This document shows positions 1 through 6,458 of a stretch of 7,117 nt of DNA, piece after piece; the first letter of the stretch is position 1; each line of letters begins with the position of its first letter. A program made the position numbers and the translations under genes. The stretch spans positions 1-7,117 of the forward strand of contig JAXMOZ010000110.1 in assembly GCA_034382075.1 (NCBI GenBank). The letters run 5' to 3'. The notes under the pieces are model-generated. The model was not told where the DNA came from. It ran no database searches and worked only from the letters and a program-made list of their open reading frames with translations. The stretch comes from JAEULH01 sp034382075 (lineage in GTDB: Bacteria; Pseudomonadota; Alphaproteobacteria; Rhodospirillales; Defluviicoccaceae).

Positions 1-47
1 CCTTTTTCCAGGCGGCGGTCGCCAAACCGCCCCAGGCAAAGCTCCAT
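1..47 (-). CDS. Start of a probable IS4-like transposase gene, cut by the left edge
   Basis: Only 15 full codons are visible, read leftwards from the ATG at 47-45, giving MELCLGRFGDRRLEK. A perfect AGGAGG ribosome binding site lies at 58-53 on the minus strand, five bases before the ATG, which is the strongest evidence that this is a real gene start. The only upstream in-frame alternative is a TTG at 65 before a TGA stop at 68-66. The motif FGDRRL followed by a basic residue resembles the N-terminal DNA-binding segment of IS4/Tn5-type transposases, where a conserved Gly-Asp-x-Arg-Leu stretch is typical. That family call rests on a very short match. The gene diverges from fliF. It could be another protein, and the rest is outside the window. 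Confidence 0.5.
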   Translation of the reverse strand, partial: MELCLGRFGDRRLEK

Positions 48-124
48 GCCGTCCTCCTGCCCCAATCAACGACACGGAATCAGACATCCTCCCGCTCTTC
101 AACCACGATGTGTGAATGCCGTAG
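48..124. other. Leader and possible terminus of the left-edge insertion sequence
   Basis: This stretch lies between the minus-strand gene start and the GC-rich repeat beginning near 125. It is less GC-rich than its surroundings and has no convincing ORF. If the left-edge gene is a transposase, the end of its insertion sequence should fall here, most plausibly near 105-124. I cannot confirm a terminal inverted repeat because the other end of the element is not visible. Confidence 0.3.
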
Positions 125-175
125 CCCGCTGAGCGGGAGAGGGAGGGGACCCGCAACGCGGGGAGGGTGAGGGTG
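125..175. repeat. GC-rich intergenic palindromic repeat upstream of fliF
   Basis: Two short hairpins sit within a purine-rich tract: CCCGC (125-129) with GCGGG (133-137), and CCCGC (150-154) with GCGGG (158-162). The reverse complement reads as a CCCTCACCCTCCCC run followed by CCCTCTCCCGC, a pattern I associate with dispersed intergenic repeats in high-GC alphaproteobacteria; that recognition is from memory, and only one copy lies in this window. The right arm continues GCGGGAGAGGG, but the left arm has no matching CCCTCTC. The palindrome therefore looks cut at about 124. No poly-T tract follows, so it is not an obvious terminator. Confidence 0.5.
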
Positions 176-226
176 TCGCGGCTTCGCCAGCGTCGGCCGG
201 CACTGTCACCATACCCCTTCGGGGCA

Positions 227-242
227 TTAACTGCGTCTTCAC
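227..242 (+). promoter_or_regulatory. Candidate CtrA binding site upstream of fliF
   Basis: The sequence TTAA (227-230), seven bases, then TTCAC (238-242) differs at one position from the alphaproteobacterial CtrA consensus TTAA-N7-TTAAC. It ends 73 bases before the fliF start. TTAA is rare in this GC-rich window; the only other one I noticed overlaps the fliG stop. CtrA is known to drive early flagellar operons in Caulobacter and affects motility genes in Rhodospirillales. I see no convincing -10 element beside it, so both the site and its role are inferred. Confidence 0.4.
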
Positions 243-315
243 GTCCGCTGACTAGGTTGGGGCCGTCACCAGCGGCCCCTTCCCGCCGCTGCTCGGCCCT
301 CGAGCGGAAGCGTAC

Positions 316-1917
316 ATGGACGCAGCACTCAAGCTCATCCGATCCTTCGGCCCCGTTCGCGCCGCAGCCCTTGCCACCGGCCTGCTGACCGCGGTCGCGA
401 TCATCGCCTGGCTGCTCGGCCGGGTATCGACGCCGGAGATGGCGCTGCTCTATGGCGACCTCGACGTCGGCGATGCCGCCCGCATCGTCGAGCACCTCGA
501 AGGCGCCGCCATCCCCTACGAGCTGCGCCACGGCGGCACCGCCGTCTATGTCGCAGCCTCCTCGGTGCCGCGCGTCAGGATCGCACTGGCCGAGCAGGGC
601 CTGCCCTCCGGCGGGGCGACCGGCTACGAGCTGTTCGACACCGCGCCGACGCTGGGGACGACCAACTTCATGCAGGACGTGAACCTGGTCAGGGCGCTGG
701 AAGGCGAGCTGGTCCGCAGCATCCGCTCGATGGACGCGGTCCAGGCGGTCCGCGTCCATCTGGTGTTGCCGAAACGGGAGATGTTCAGCCGCGAGCGCGA
801 AAAGCCGAGCGCGTCGGTTCTGTTGCGCACCCGCGGCAACCAGCCGCTCGGCCCGAGCCAGGTGCTCGCCATCCAGCACCTGGTGGCCTCGGCGGTGGCC
901 GGGCTCGACCCTGGCCACGTCTCCATCGTCGACGGCCGCGGCAGCCTGCTCACCCGGGCCGGCGACGGCGACAGCGCCACCGAGTTCGCCTCCAACAACG
1001 AGGAGCGGCAGCGCCGCTTCGAGGACCGGTTGCGCCACACGGTGGAGCAGCTCCTCGAGCGCACGCTCGGCGCCGGCAAGGTGCGCGCCGAGGTCAGCGC
1101 CGAGATGGACTTCGACCGGATCAACACCAGCGAGGAGCTGTTCGACCCGGAAAGCCAAGTCGTCCGCTCGACCCAGACCATCGAGGAAAGCAACAACAGC
1201 AAGGACGCCGACGCCGACCCGCCGGTCACGGTCGCGGCCAACCTTCCCGATCCCGGCATGGCCTCGGGTCCGGGCCGCAGCAGCTCGTCCGCGGAGAGCC
1301 GCACCGAGGAGACGGTCAACTACGAGATCTCGAAGAAGGTGGTCAACCACGTCCGCGAAGTGGGCATCATCAAGCGGCTCTCGGTCGCGGTTCTGGTCGA
1401 CGGCGCCGGCGGCGGCGACGGCGCGGCATCGGCGTACCAGCCGCGCAGCCAGGAGGAACTCGAGCGGATCGCCACGCTGGTGCGCGGCGCCGTCGGCTTC
1501 GACCAGGACCGCGGCGACCGGGTCGAGGTGATCAACATGCAGTTCGCCACGGCCGACATTCCAGACGCCGAGCCGGCTCCGTTCCTGGGCCTCGGCCGAA
1601 GCGAGATCATGCAGATCGCCCAGTCCTTGGGCTTGGTCCTGCTCGGCGGGCTGATCCTGCTGGTGGTGGTCCGGCCGCTCCTGAACCGGGCGCTCGAGGC
1701 CAGCCGGGCAACTGCCCCAACCGCAACCGCGCTGCCCGCGCTCACGGCGGGAACCGCCGCGCCGGCGCTCCCCGCCGCCGAACCGGAGATGATCGACATC
1801 GACCGGGTTGAGGGCCAGGTGAAGGCCTCGCTCATGAGGACGGTCGGCGACATCGTCGACAAGCACCCCGAAGAAAGCCTCGCCATCGTGCGCGGCTGGC
1901 TCCATGCCGAGTCCTAG
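316..1917 (+). CDS. fliF: Flagellar MS-ring protein FliF
   Basis: FliF forms the MS ring in the inner membrane, which houses the export gate and carries FliG on its cytoplasmic face. The 533-residue product is near the usual 530-570. It has a first membrane helix at about residues 16-35, then the YscJ/FliF-type ring-building domain (about 45-225, with the typical LPSGGATGYELFD and VRVHLVLPKREMF segments). The FliF C-terminal periplasmic region follows (about 240-430, including NYEISKKV), with a variable Ser/Gly-rich insert near 295-335. A second membrane helix lies at about 437-453. The cytoplasmic tail ends in the conserved FliG-binding segment VKASLMRTVGDIVDKHPEES. A GGAAG ribosome binding site (306-310) lies five bases before the ATG. 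It is the first gene of the cluster, so the region upstream is the likely main promoter. All hallmark parts are present. Confidence 0.97.
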   Translation: MDAALKLIRSFGPVRAAALATGLLTAVAIIAWLLGRVSTPEMALLYGDLDVGDAARIVEHLEGAAIPYELRHGGTAVYVAASSVPRVRIALAEQGLPSGGATGYELFDTAPTLGTTNFMQDVNLVRALEGELVRSIRSMDAVQAVRVHLVLPKREMFSREREKPSASVLLRTRGNQPLGPSQVLAIQHLVASAVAGLDPGHVSIVDGRGSLLTRAGDGDSATEFASNNEERQRRFEDRLRHTVEQLLERTLGAGKVRAEVSAEMDFDRINTSEELFDPESQVVRSTQTIEESNNSKDADADPPVTVAANLPDPGMASGPGRSSSSAESRTEETVNYEISKKVVNHVREVGIIKRLSVAVLVDGAGGGDGAASAYQPRSQEELERIATLVRGAVGFDQDRGDRVEVINMQFATADIPDAEPAPFLGLGRSEIMQIAQSLGLVLLGGLILLVVVRPLLNRALEASRATAPTATALPALTAGTAAPALPAAEPEMIDIDRVEGQVKASLMRTVGDIVDKHPEESLAIVRGWLHAES

Positions 1918-1927
1918 GAGCACCGCG

Positions 1928-2959
1928 GTGAGCGTACCCGCGCCGCTCGGCAAGGACGAGCCGCAGGATCTGAGCGGCCCGGACAAGGCCGCGGCCTTCA
2001 TTCTCGCGCTCGGCGAAGAGGAGGCGGCGAAGCTGCTGCAGAAGATGGACGAGGACGAGATCCGGGTGCTGTCGCAATCGATGGTGAGCTTGGGCGCGGT
2101 GCCGGCGGCGGCGGTGGAGAGCCTGATGATCGAGTTCACCCGGGAACTCTCCGCCACCGGCTCGCTGGTCGGCGGCTTCCAGACCACCGAGAAGCTCCTC
2201 GCCAGCACCCTGCCGCCGGACAAGGCCGAGCAGATCATGCAGGAGATCCGCGGGCCGGCCGGGCGGACCATGTGGGACAAGCTCGGCAACGTGAACGAGA
2301 ACGTGCTCGCGAGCTACCTGAAGAACGAGTACCCGCAGACCGTCGCCGTGGTGCTCTCCAAGATCAAGCCGGCCCACGCCGCCCGGGTGCTGGCGCTGTT
2401 CGCCAACAGCTTCGCCCTCGAGGTGGTGGTCCGCATGCTGCGGATGGAGACTGTGCAGAAGGACGTGCTCGACCACGTCGAGAGCACGCTGCGGACCGAG
2501 TTCATGACCAACCTCGCCCGCGGCCCCCGGCGCGACGCCCACGAGATCATGGCCGAGATCTTCAACAACTTCGACCGCACGACCGAAAGCCGCTTCATGA
2601 CCGCGCTCGAGGAGCGGAGCAGCGAAGCCGCGGAGCGGATCAAGAAGCTGATGTTCACCTTCGAAGACCTGATCCGGGTCGACGCCGGCGGCATCCAGGC
2701 GCTGCTGCGCAAGGTGGCCAAGGACAAGCTGGCGATCGCGCTGAAGGGCGCCACCGACCCGCTCAAGGAGCTGTTCCTTGGCAACATGTCGGAGCGGGCG
2801 GCGAAGATGCTGCGCGAGGACATGGACTCGCTCGGGCCGGTTCGGCTGCGCGACGTCGACGAGGCCCAGGCGGCCATCGTTGTCGAGGCGAAGGTGATGG
2901 CCGAGGCCGGCGACATCGTCATCGCCGCCCCCGACGGCTCCGACGAGCTGGTCTATTAA
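1928..2959 (+). CDS. fliG: Flagellar motor switch protein FliG
   Basis: FliG is the rotor protein that binds FliF, carries the rest of the C ring and takes torque from the stator. I prefer the GTG start at 1928 (343 residues) because AGGAG (1916-1920) lies seven bases before it. An in-frame ATG at 1904 would add eight residues and overlap fliF by 14 bases, but has no clear ribosome binding site. The N-terminal FliF-binding domain begins with the family segment GPDKAAAFILALGEEEAAKL. The middle domain carries EYPQ at about residues 134-137, a variant of the EHPQ motif that contacts FliM. The C-terminal torque domain includes LAIALKGATDPLKELFLGNM and REDMDSLGPVRL, keeping the charged helix that faces the stator, with Lys and Glu replacing some enterobacterial Arg and Asp positions. 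The gene follows fliF directly and is surely co-transcribed. Identity is certain; only the start is open. Confidence 0.95.
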   Translation: MSVPAPLGKDEPQDLSGPDKAAAFILALGEEEAAKLLQKMDEDEIRVLSQSMVSLGAVPAAAVESLMIEFTRELSATGSLVGGFQTTEKLLASTLPPDKAEQIMQEIRGPAGRTMWDKLGNVNENVLASYLKNEYPQTVAVVLSKIKPAHAARVLALFANSFALEVVVRMLRMETVQKDVLDHVESTLRTEFMTNLARGPRRDAHEIMAEIFNNFDRTTESRFMTALEERSSEAAERIKKLMFTFEDLIRVDAGGIQALLRKVAKDKLAIALKGATDPLKELFLGNMSERAAKMLREDMDSLGPVRLRDVDEAQAAIVVEAKVMAEAGDIVIAAPDGSDELVY

Positions 2960-3014
2960 GAGCAAGGTGTGACGACGTTGACGCAGCGGAACCCGCGCAT
3001 CCCTGGCACCCTTT

Positions 3015-3083
3015 CGTCACCCCCGGACTTGTTCCGGGGGTCCACCCAGATCGTGGATGGCCGTGACAAGCACGGCCATGACG
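3015..3083. repeat. Palindromic mosaic repeat element between fliG and fliH
   Basis: The element is 69 bases, bounded by inverted CGTCA (3015-3019) and TGACG (3079-3083). It contains three hairpins in a row. The first pairs CCCCCGGA (3020-3027) with TCCGGGGG (3033-3040) around a 5-base loop. The second pairs TCCAC (3041-3045) with GTGGA (3053-3057). The third pairs ATGGCCGTG (3057-3065) with CACGGCCAT (3071-3079), also around a 5-base loop. This layout matches a dispersed intergenic repeat type common in alphaproteobacterial genomes and comparable to RIME or BIME-like mosaics; that comparison is from memory. In the transcript the hairpins could slow RNA decay, or cause partial termination, though no T-run follows. 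Confidence 0.75.
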
Positions 3084-3162
3084 ATTGGGAACAACCTCCT
3101 CGCGGCTGCGCCTCACGGGTCCCGCCTCGCCCGGATCGGTTCTTGCTCCAGGCCGCGCCCGC

Positions 3163-3873
3163 ATGACCTGCATCGAGAAGTTCACGTTCTCCCGCCGGTT
3201 CGCCGCCAGCACCGAGATGATCCGCCGCAGCGACGAACCGGGCCCGCTGCTGATCGTCAAGAACGACGAGGAGGTCGCCCGCATCCGCGCGGAAGCCTTT
3301 GCCGAAGGCCGGGCCGAGGGTCGGGCCGAGGGGGTGGTCATTGGTCGCGCGGAGGCCGAAGCGGAGGCCCGCGCCGCGGCCGAGGAGCGGGAGGCCGCTG
3401 TGCTCGACCGCCTGGCCGAGCGGCTGCGCGAGACCATGGCCATGCGCGCCGAGGTGGCCGCCGCTGCCGAGCGCGGAGCGCTGAGCCTTGCCGCCTGCGT
3501 CCTGCGCAAGGCATTGCCGGCCCTCCACCGCCGCCTGGCCGAAGCCGAGATCGAGGCGCTGCTCGTTGACCTCTCCGGGCGGATGGCGGAACCGGTGACG
3601 CTGAGCGTCTGGGCGCACCCCGGGCTCGTCGCGGCGCTGCGGACCCGCCTGGAGACTGTGGCGGCGCACTGCCGGCTGGCCGGCCGGCTGCAGGTGGAAG
3701 CGGACGCCAAGATCGCCGAGGGCGACTGCCGGATCGCCTGGGCCGGAGGCGGCGCCGAGCGAACGCTTGCGGCGCTGCTGGCGCGCATGGACGAGATCGT
3801 GAGCGCGGTGGCGGGCGAGGAGCCCGACGCCGCCGAAGCCGAGACTTCTGGGAGCATCGAGCACCATGGCTGA
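3163..3873 (+). CDS. fliH: Flagellar assembly protein FliH (FlbE-like), export ATPase regulator
   Basis: FliH binds and restrains the export ATPase FliI and links it to the C ring through FliN. The 236-residue product starts at ATG 3163 with TCIEKFTFSRRF, typical of alphaproteobacterial FliH/FlbE. An in-frame TTG at 3085 would extend it by 26 residues into sequence beside the repeat, which looks unlike a natural N-terminus. No good ribosome binding site is visible for either. Residues 45-61 show the FliH signature of repeated GxxxG steps (A45, G49, G53, G57, G61), continued by small residues at 65, 69 and 73 in a long Ala/Glu/Arg helix. The C-terminal domain carries DAKIAEGDCRIAWAGGGAER, a conserved FliH segment. 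The end overlaps fliN by 8 bases, which implies coupled translation. No fliI is visible in the window. Confidence 0.88.
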   Translation: MTCIEKFTFSRRFAASTEMIRRSDEPGPLLIVKNDEEVARIRAEAFAEGRAEGRAEGVVIGRAEAEAEARAAAEEREAAVLDRLAERLRETMAMRAEVAAAAERGALSLAACVLRKALPALHRRLAEAEIEALLVDLSGRMAEPVTLSVWAHPGLVAALRTRLETVAAHCRLAGRLQVEADAKIAEGDCRIAWAGGGAERTLAALLARMDEIVSAVAGEEPDAAEAETSGSIEHHG

Positions 3874-4240
3874 GGATCGCGACCTTACCTTCAATCAGCT
3901 TTCGCCCGCCGATCCGGAGATGAACATGGCCGCGGCCATGGCCGCGGAAGCGGGCGGCCGCCGGGCGCTGGAGCCCACCGAGCCGTTGCGGACGGTCCAG
4001 GACCTGGAGGCGGTCTACGACGTGCCGGTGCAGGTTTCGGCGGTGCTGGGCAAGGCGACCATGGAGGTGAGCCAGCTGCTGAAGCTCGGCCGCGGCGCCG
4101 TCGTCGAGCTCGACCGAAAGGTCGGCGAGGCCATCGACATCTACGTCAACAACCGCCTCGTCGCCCGCGGCGAGGTGGTGATCGTCGACGACCGGCTCGG
4201 CGTGACCATGACCGAGATCGTCAAGAGCGAGCGGAACTGA
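3866..4240 (+). CDS. fliN: Flagellar motor switch protein FliN
   Basis: FliN forms the lower part of the C ring, supports switching and docks FliH with its ATPase. The 124-residue product has a variable, Ala-rich N-terminal tail (about 1-42) and a complete SpoA/FliN domain (about 45-122). Family features include DVPVQVSAVLGKATMEVSQL, LKLGRGAVVELD, the Asp-Ile-Tyr-Val-Asn-Asn-Arg stretch and VARGEVVIVDDRLGVTMTEI. The ATG at 3866 lies inside the end of fliH, preceded by GGGAG (3850-3854), eleven bases away. The length is usual for a stand-alone FliN. It joins fliG as a second switch component; fliM is not in the window, which fits alphaproteobacteria that encode it elsewhere. The following stator gene starts only four bases after the stop. 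Confidence 0.95.
   Translation: MAEDRDLTFNQLSPADPEMNMAAAMAAEAGGRRALEPTEPLRTVQDLEAVYDVPVQVSAVLGKATMEVSQLLKLGRGAVVELDRKVGEAIDIYVNNRLVARGEVVIVDDRLGVTMTEIVKSERN
3926..3947. repeat. Short tandem repeat and perfect palindrome inside fliN
   Basis: A 12-base unit ATGGCCGCGGCC (3926-3937) is followed by a near copy (3938-3947 and beyond), encoding Met-Ala-Ala-Ala twice in the variable tail of FliN. The arrangement makes an 18-base perfect palindrome at 3930-3947. It probably arose by local slippage and lies outside the conserved domain. Confidence 0.6.
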
Positions 4241-4244
4241 GGCG

Positions 4245-5087
4245 ATGGCTCCCGAAAGCCCCTCGCCCGCGGCCAGCGCGCCGCCGCCGGTCCGGCCGAT
4301 CAAGCTGTCGCGCACCCGCATCGATCCGGCGACGATCATCGGCATCATCGCCGGCTTCACCCTGCTGGCCGCCGCCATCCTCGCCGGCGGACCGGCCCGG
4401 TCCTTCCTCGACGTCCCCTCGATCCTCATCGTCGTCGGCGGCACCTCCGCCGTGGTGCTCACCTGCTTCTCCGCCAGCGAGGTGCTCAACACATTCCGGG
4501 TGCTGGCGAAAACACTGGTCACGGCGCTGCCGCCGCCGGGCGAGGCCGCGCGCCAAGTGGTGCAGCTTGCCGACATCGCCAGGCGCTACGGGCCGCTGCA
4601 TCTGGAGAAGCCGCTGCAGGGCACCCGTCACATGCCCTTCCTCTACAAGGGCTTCACCATGGCGGTGGACGGGATCGGCGGCGACGAGATCGAGGCGGTC
4701 CTTGGCCAGGACCTGCAGGCCACCGCGCAACGCCATCAGCGCAGCGCCGACGTGCTTCGCCGCGCCGCCGAGTACGCCCCCGCCATGGGGTTGATCGGCA
4801 CCCTGATCGGCTTGGTGCAGATGCTGGGCAATCTCCAGGACCCCACCTCCATCGGCCCGGCGATGGCGCTGGCGCTGCTCACCACCTTCTACGGCGCGGT
4901 GCTCGCCAACCTCGTGTTCTCGCCGCTCGCGGCCAAGCTGGAGCGCAACTCCGCCGAGGAGGCGCTGGTCAACCACGTCTACCTGCTGGGCGCCGTCTCG
5001 GTCAGCCGGCAGGAGAACCCGCGCCACCTGGAGGCAATGCTGAACAGCGTGCTGCCGCCGGCCGAGCGGATCCGCTTCTTCGGCTGA
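4245..5087 (+). CDS. motA: MotA/PomA-family flagellar stator subunit
   Basis: Stator A subunits form the ion channel with a B subunit and push on FliG through a cytoplasmic loop. The 280-residue product has a Pro/Ala-rich N-terminal extension (about 1-25) and four membrane helices at about 29-49, 56-75, 179-197 and 205-227. The large cytoplasmic loop carries ADIARRYGPLHLEKP, whose Arg113/Arg114 and Glu121 match the loop residues that contact FliG. Pro179 and a Pro near 205 match the conserved helix 3 and 4 prolines. Helices 3 and 4 read APAMGLIGTLIGLVQMLG and MALALLTTFYGAVLANLVF, closer to the PomA/MotP branch (often sodium-driven) than to E. coli MotA. Ion choice depends mainly on the B subunit, which is not visible here. 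The start follows the fliN stop by four bases and has only a weak ribosome binding site, so translation is probably coupled. Confidence 0.88.
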   Translation: MAPESPSPAASAPPPVRPIKLSRTRIDPATIIGIIAGFTLLAAAILAGGPARSFLDVPSILIVVGGTSAVVLTCFSASEVLNTFRVLAKTLVTALPPPGEAARQVVQLADIARRYGPLHLEKPLQGTRHMPFLYKGFTMAVDGIGGDEIEAVLGQDLQATAQRHQRSADVLRRAAEYAPAMGLIGTLIGLVQMLGNLQDPTSIGPAMALALLTTFYGAVLANLVFSPLAAKLERNSAEEALVNHVYLLGAVSVSRQENPRHLEAMLNSVLPPAERIRFFG

Positions 5088-5126
5088 TCCGCCGCGGCTA
5101 CCACGCAGGCAAGGAAGACATAGAGA

Positions 5127-6458
5127 ATGCGTCTCTTGATCGTCGGACCGCTCGCCGGCCAGCTCGGCGCCGCCAGCCGGATCGCCATCGGCCTGGGCGC
5201 ACAGGTCCTGCATGCCGACGACGTCGAGATCGGGCTGAGGGTCATCCGCGCCGGTCAGGGCGTGGACCTGGTGATGATCGACGTTGTCTGCGACGTGGCG
5301 TCGCTGTTCGCGAGCCTCACCGCCGAGCGCATCTCGGTGCCGGTGGTCGCCTGCGGCGTCGACGCCGATGCCCCGGCGGCGGTTGCCGCCATCGAGGCGG
5401 GCGCGCAGGAGTACATCCCGCTTCCCCCCGACGCCGAGCTGATCGCCGCGGTGCTCGCCGCCATCGCCTTTGACCGAAGCGCGGTGCTGCACACCGACCC
5501 AGCCATGGCCAAGGTGGTGGCGCTGGCGGACAAGGTCGCGCCCAGCGACGCCAGCGTGCTGATCACCGGCGAGTCCGGAACCGGCAAGGAGGTCCTCGCC
5601 CGCCACCTGCACACGGCGAGCCGCAGGGCCCGCGGTCGCTTCGTCGCGGTCAACTGCGCGGCGATCCCGGAGACGTTGCTGGAGACCGAGCTGTTCGGCC
5701 ACGAGAAGGGCGCCTTTACCGGCGCCGTGGCCCGCCGGATCGGCCGGTTCGAGGAGGCCCACGGCGGCACGCTGCTGCTCGACGAGATCAGCGAGATGGA
5801 CGTGCGCCTGCAGGCGAAGCTGCTTCGCGCCATCCAGGAGCGGGAGATCGACCGGATCGGCGGGACCAGGCCGGCGAGGGTCGACGTCCGGCTGATCGCC
5901 ACCTCCAACCGCAACTTGAGCGAGGCCGTTGCCGCGGGCCGTTTTCGCCAGGACCTCTACTTCCGCCTCAACGTCGTCGCCTTGCGGATCCCGCCGCTGC
6001 GCGAGCGCCCCGCCGACATCGGCCTGCTCGCCGACCACTTCGCCGGCCGCTTCGCCAAGGAGAACGGGCTGCCGGCGAGGCCGCTCGCCGCCGAGGCCCG
6101 CCGACTGCTGCTCGCCCACCCCTGGCCCGGCAATGTCCGCGAGCTGGAGAACATCATCCACCGCGCGGTGCTGCTCGCCGGCGGCGGCGAGATCGGCGCG
6201 GAGGCCATCGACCTCCCCTGCGCCACCGGCGCCCGTGCCGGCCAACCTGCCGGAAGCGCAGCACCGGTGGGCGCGACGCTGGCCGAGGTCGAGCGCGAGC
6301 TGATCTTGTCGACGCTGTCGCACTGCCTCGGCAACCGCACCCATGCCGCGACCATCCTCGGCATCTCCATCCGGACGATGCGCAACAAGCTCCGCCAGTA
6401 CAGCGACGAAGGCCACGCCATTGCCTCCCCTGGGCAGGGCTTGCGGCTTTCGGCCTGA
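5127..6458 (+). CDS. flbD: Sigma-54-dependent flagellar transcription activator FlbD
   Basis: FlbD-type proteins activate late, sigma-54-dependent flagellar genes once early basal body assembly is under way. The 443-residue product has an N-terminal receiver-like domain (about 1-112), a full AAA+ sigma-54 interaction domain (about 118-350) and a small C-terminal Fis-type helix-turn-helix (about 405-425, GISIRTMRNKLRQY). Walker A is GESGTGKE (148-155), the sigma-54-contacting loop GAFTGA is at 195-200, Walker B is GTLLLDEIS (214-222), arginine-finger residues lie in FRQDLYFRL (273-281) and sensor II in WPGNVRELEN (333-342). The receiver lacks the acidic pair after strand 1 (LLIVGPL) and the conserved Lys (YIPLPPD), though Asp52 remains. 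That suggests control by a partner such as FliX, as in Caulobacter, rather than phosphorylation. AAGGA (5111-5115) precedes the ATG by eleven bases; 39 bases separate it from the stator gene. Confidence 0.93.
   Translation: MRLLIVGPLAGQLGAASRIAIGLGAQVLHADDVEIGLRVIRAGQGVDLVMIDVVCDVASLFASLTAERISVPVVACGVDADAPAAVAAIEAGAQEYIPLPPDAELIAAVLAAIAFDRSAVLHTDPAMAKVVALADKVAPSDASVLITGESGTGKEVLARHLHTASRRARGRFVAVNCAAIPETLLETELFGHEKGAFTGAVARRIGRFEEAHGGTLLLDEISEMDVRLQAKLLRAIQEREIDRIGGTRPARVDVRLIATSNRNLSEAVAAGRFRQDLYFRLNVVALRIPPLRERPADIGLLADHFAGRFAKENGLPARPLAAEARRLLLAHPWPGNVRELENIIHRAVLLAGGGEIGAEAIDLPCATGARAGQPAGSAAPVGATLAEVERELILSTLSHCLGNRTHAATILGISIRTMRNKLRQYSDEGHAIASPGQGLRLSA

Noticed and set aside
125..162. 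The two CCCGC/GCGGG hairpins as a rho-independent terminator for an upstream gene.
   Set aside because: Neither hairpin is followed by a T-run on either strand, the stems are only five base pairs, and they fit a dispersed repeat better.
167..388. A 73-codon plus-strand frame running from the upstream repeat into fliF.
   Set aside because: It begins in the repeat, overlaps the fliF start in another frame, and has no ribosome binding site or family features.
1832..2965. A 377-codon minus-strand open frame opposite fliG.
   Set aside because: It is a compositional shadow of fliG with repetitive Leu/His/Gly content and no recognisable domain.
3085..3162. N-terminal extension of FliH from TTG 3085.
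   Set aside because: The added 26 residues come from sequence beside the repeat, are unlike FliH N-termini, and the TTG has no ribosome binding site.
2919..4576. Several long minus-strand open frames opposite fliH, fliN and the stator gene.
   Set aside because: They are Arg/Ala/Ser-rich shadows of plus-strand genes with certain identities, and they overlap each other in different frames.
4221..6416. A 731-codon open frame on the minus strand opposite the stator gene and flbD.
   Set aside because: It is an artefact of high GC at third codon positions. The translation is a low-complexity run of His, Gln, Gly and Asp with no family motifs, and it lies opposite two genes with clear signatures.
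6432..6444. A sigma-54-like GG...GC pair at the end of flbD ahead of flhA.
   Set aside because: The spacing between GG (6432-6433) and GC (6443-6444) is nine bases rather than the strict ten, and the flanking bases fit the TGGCAC-N5-TTGC consensus poorly.
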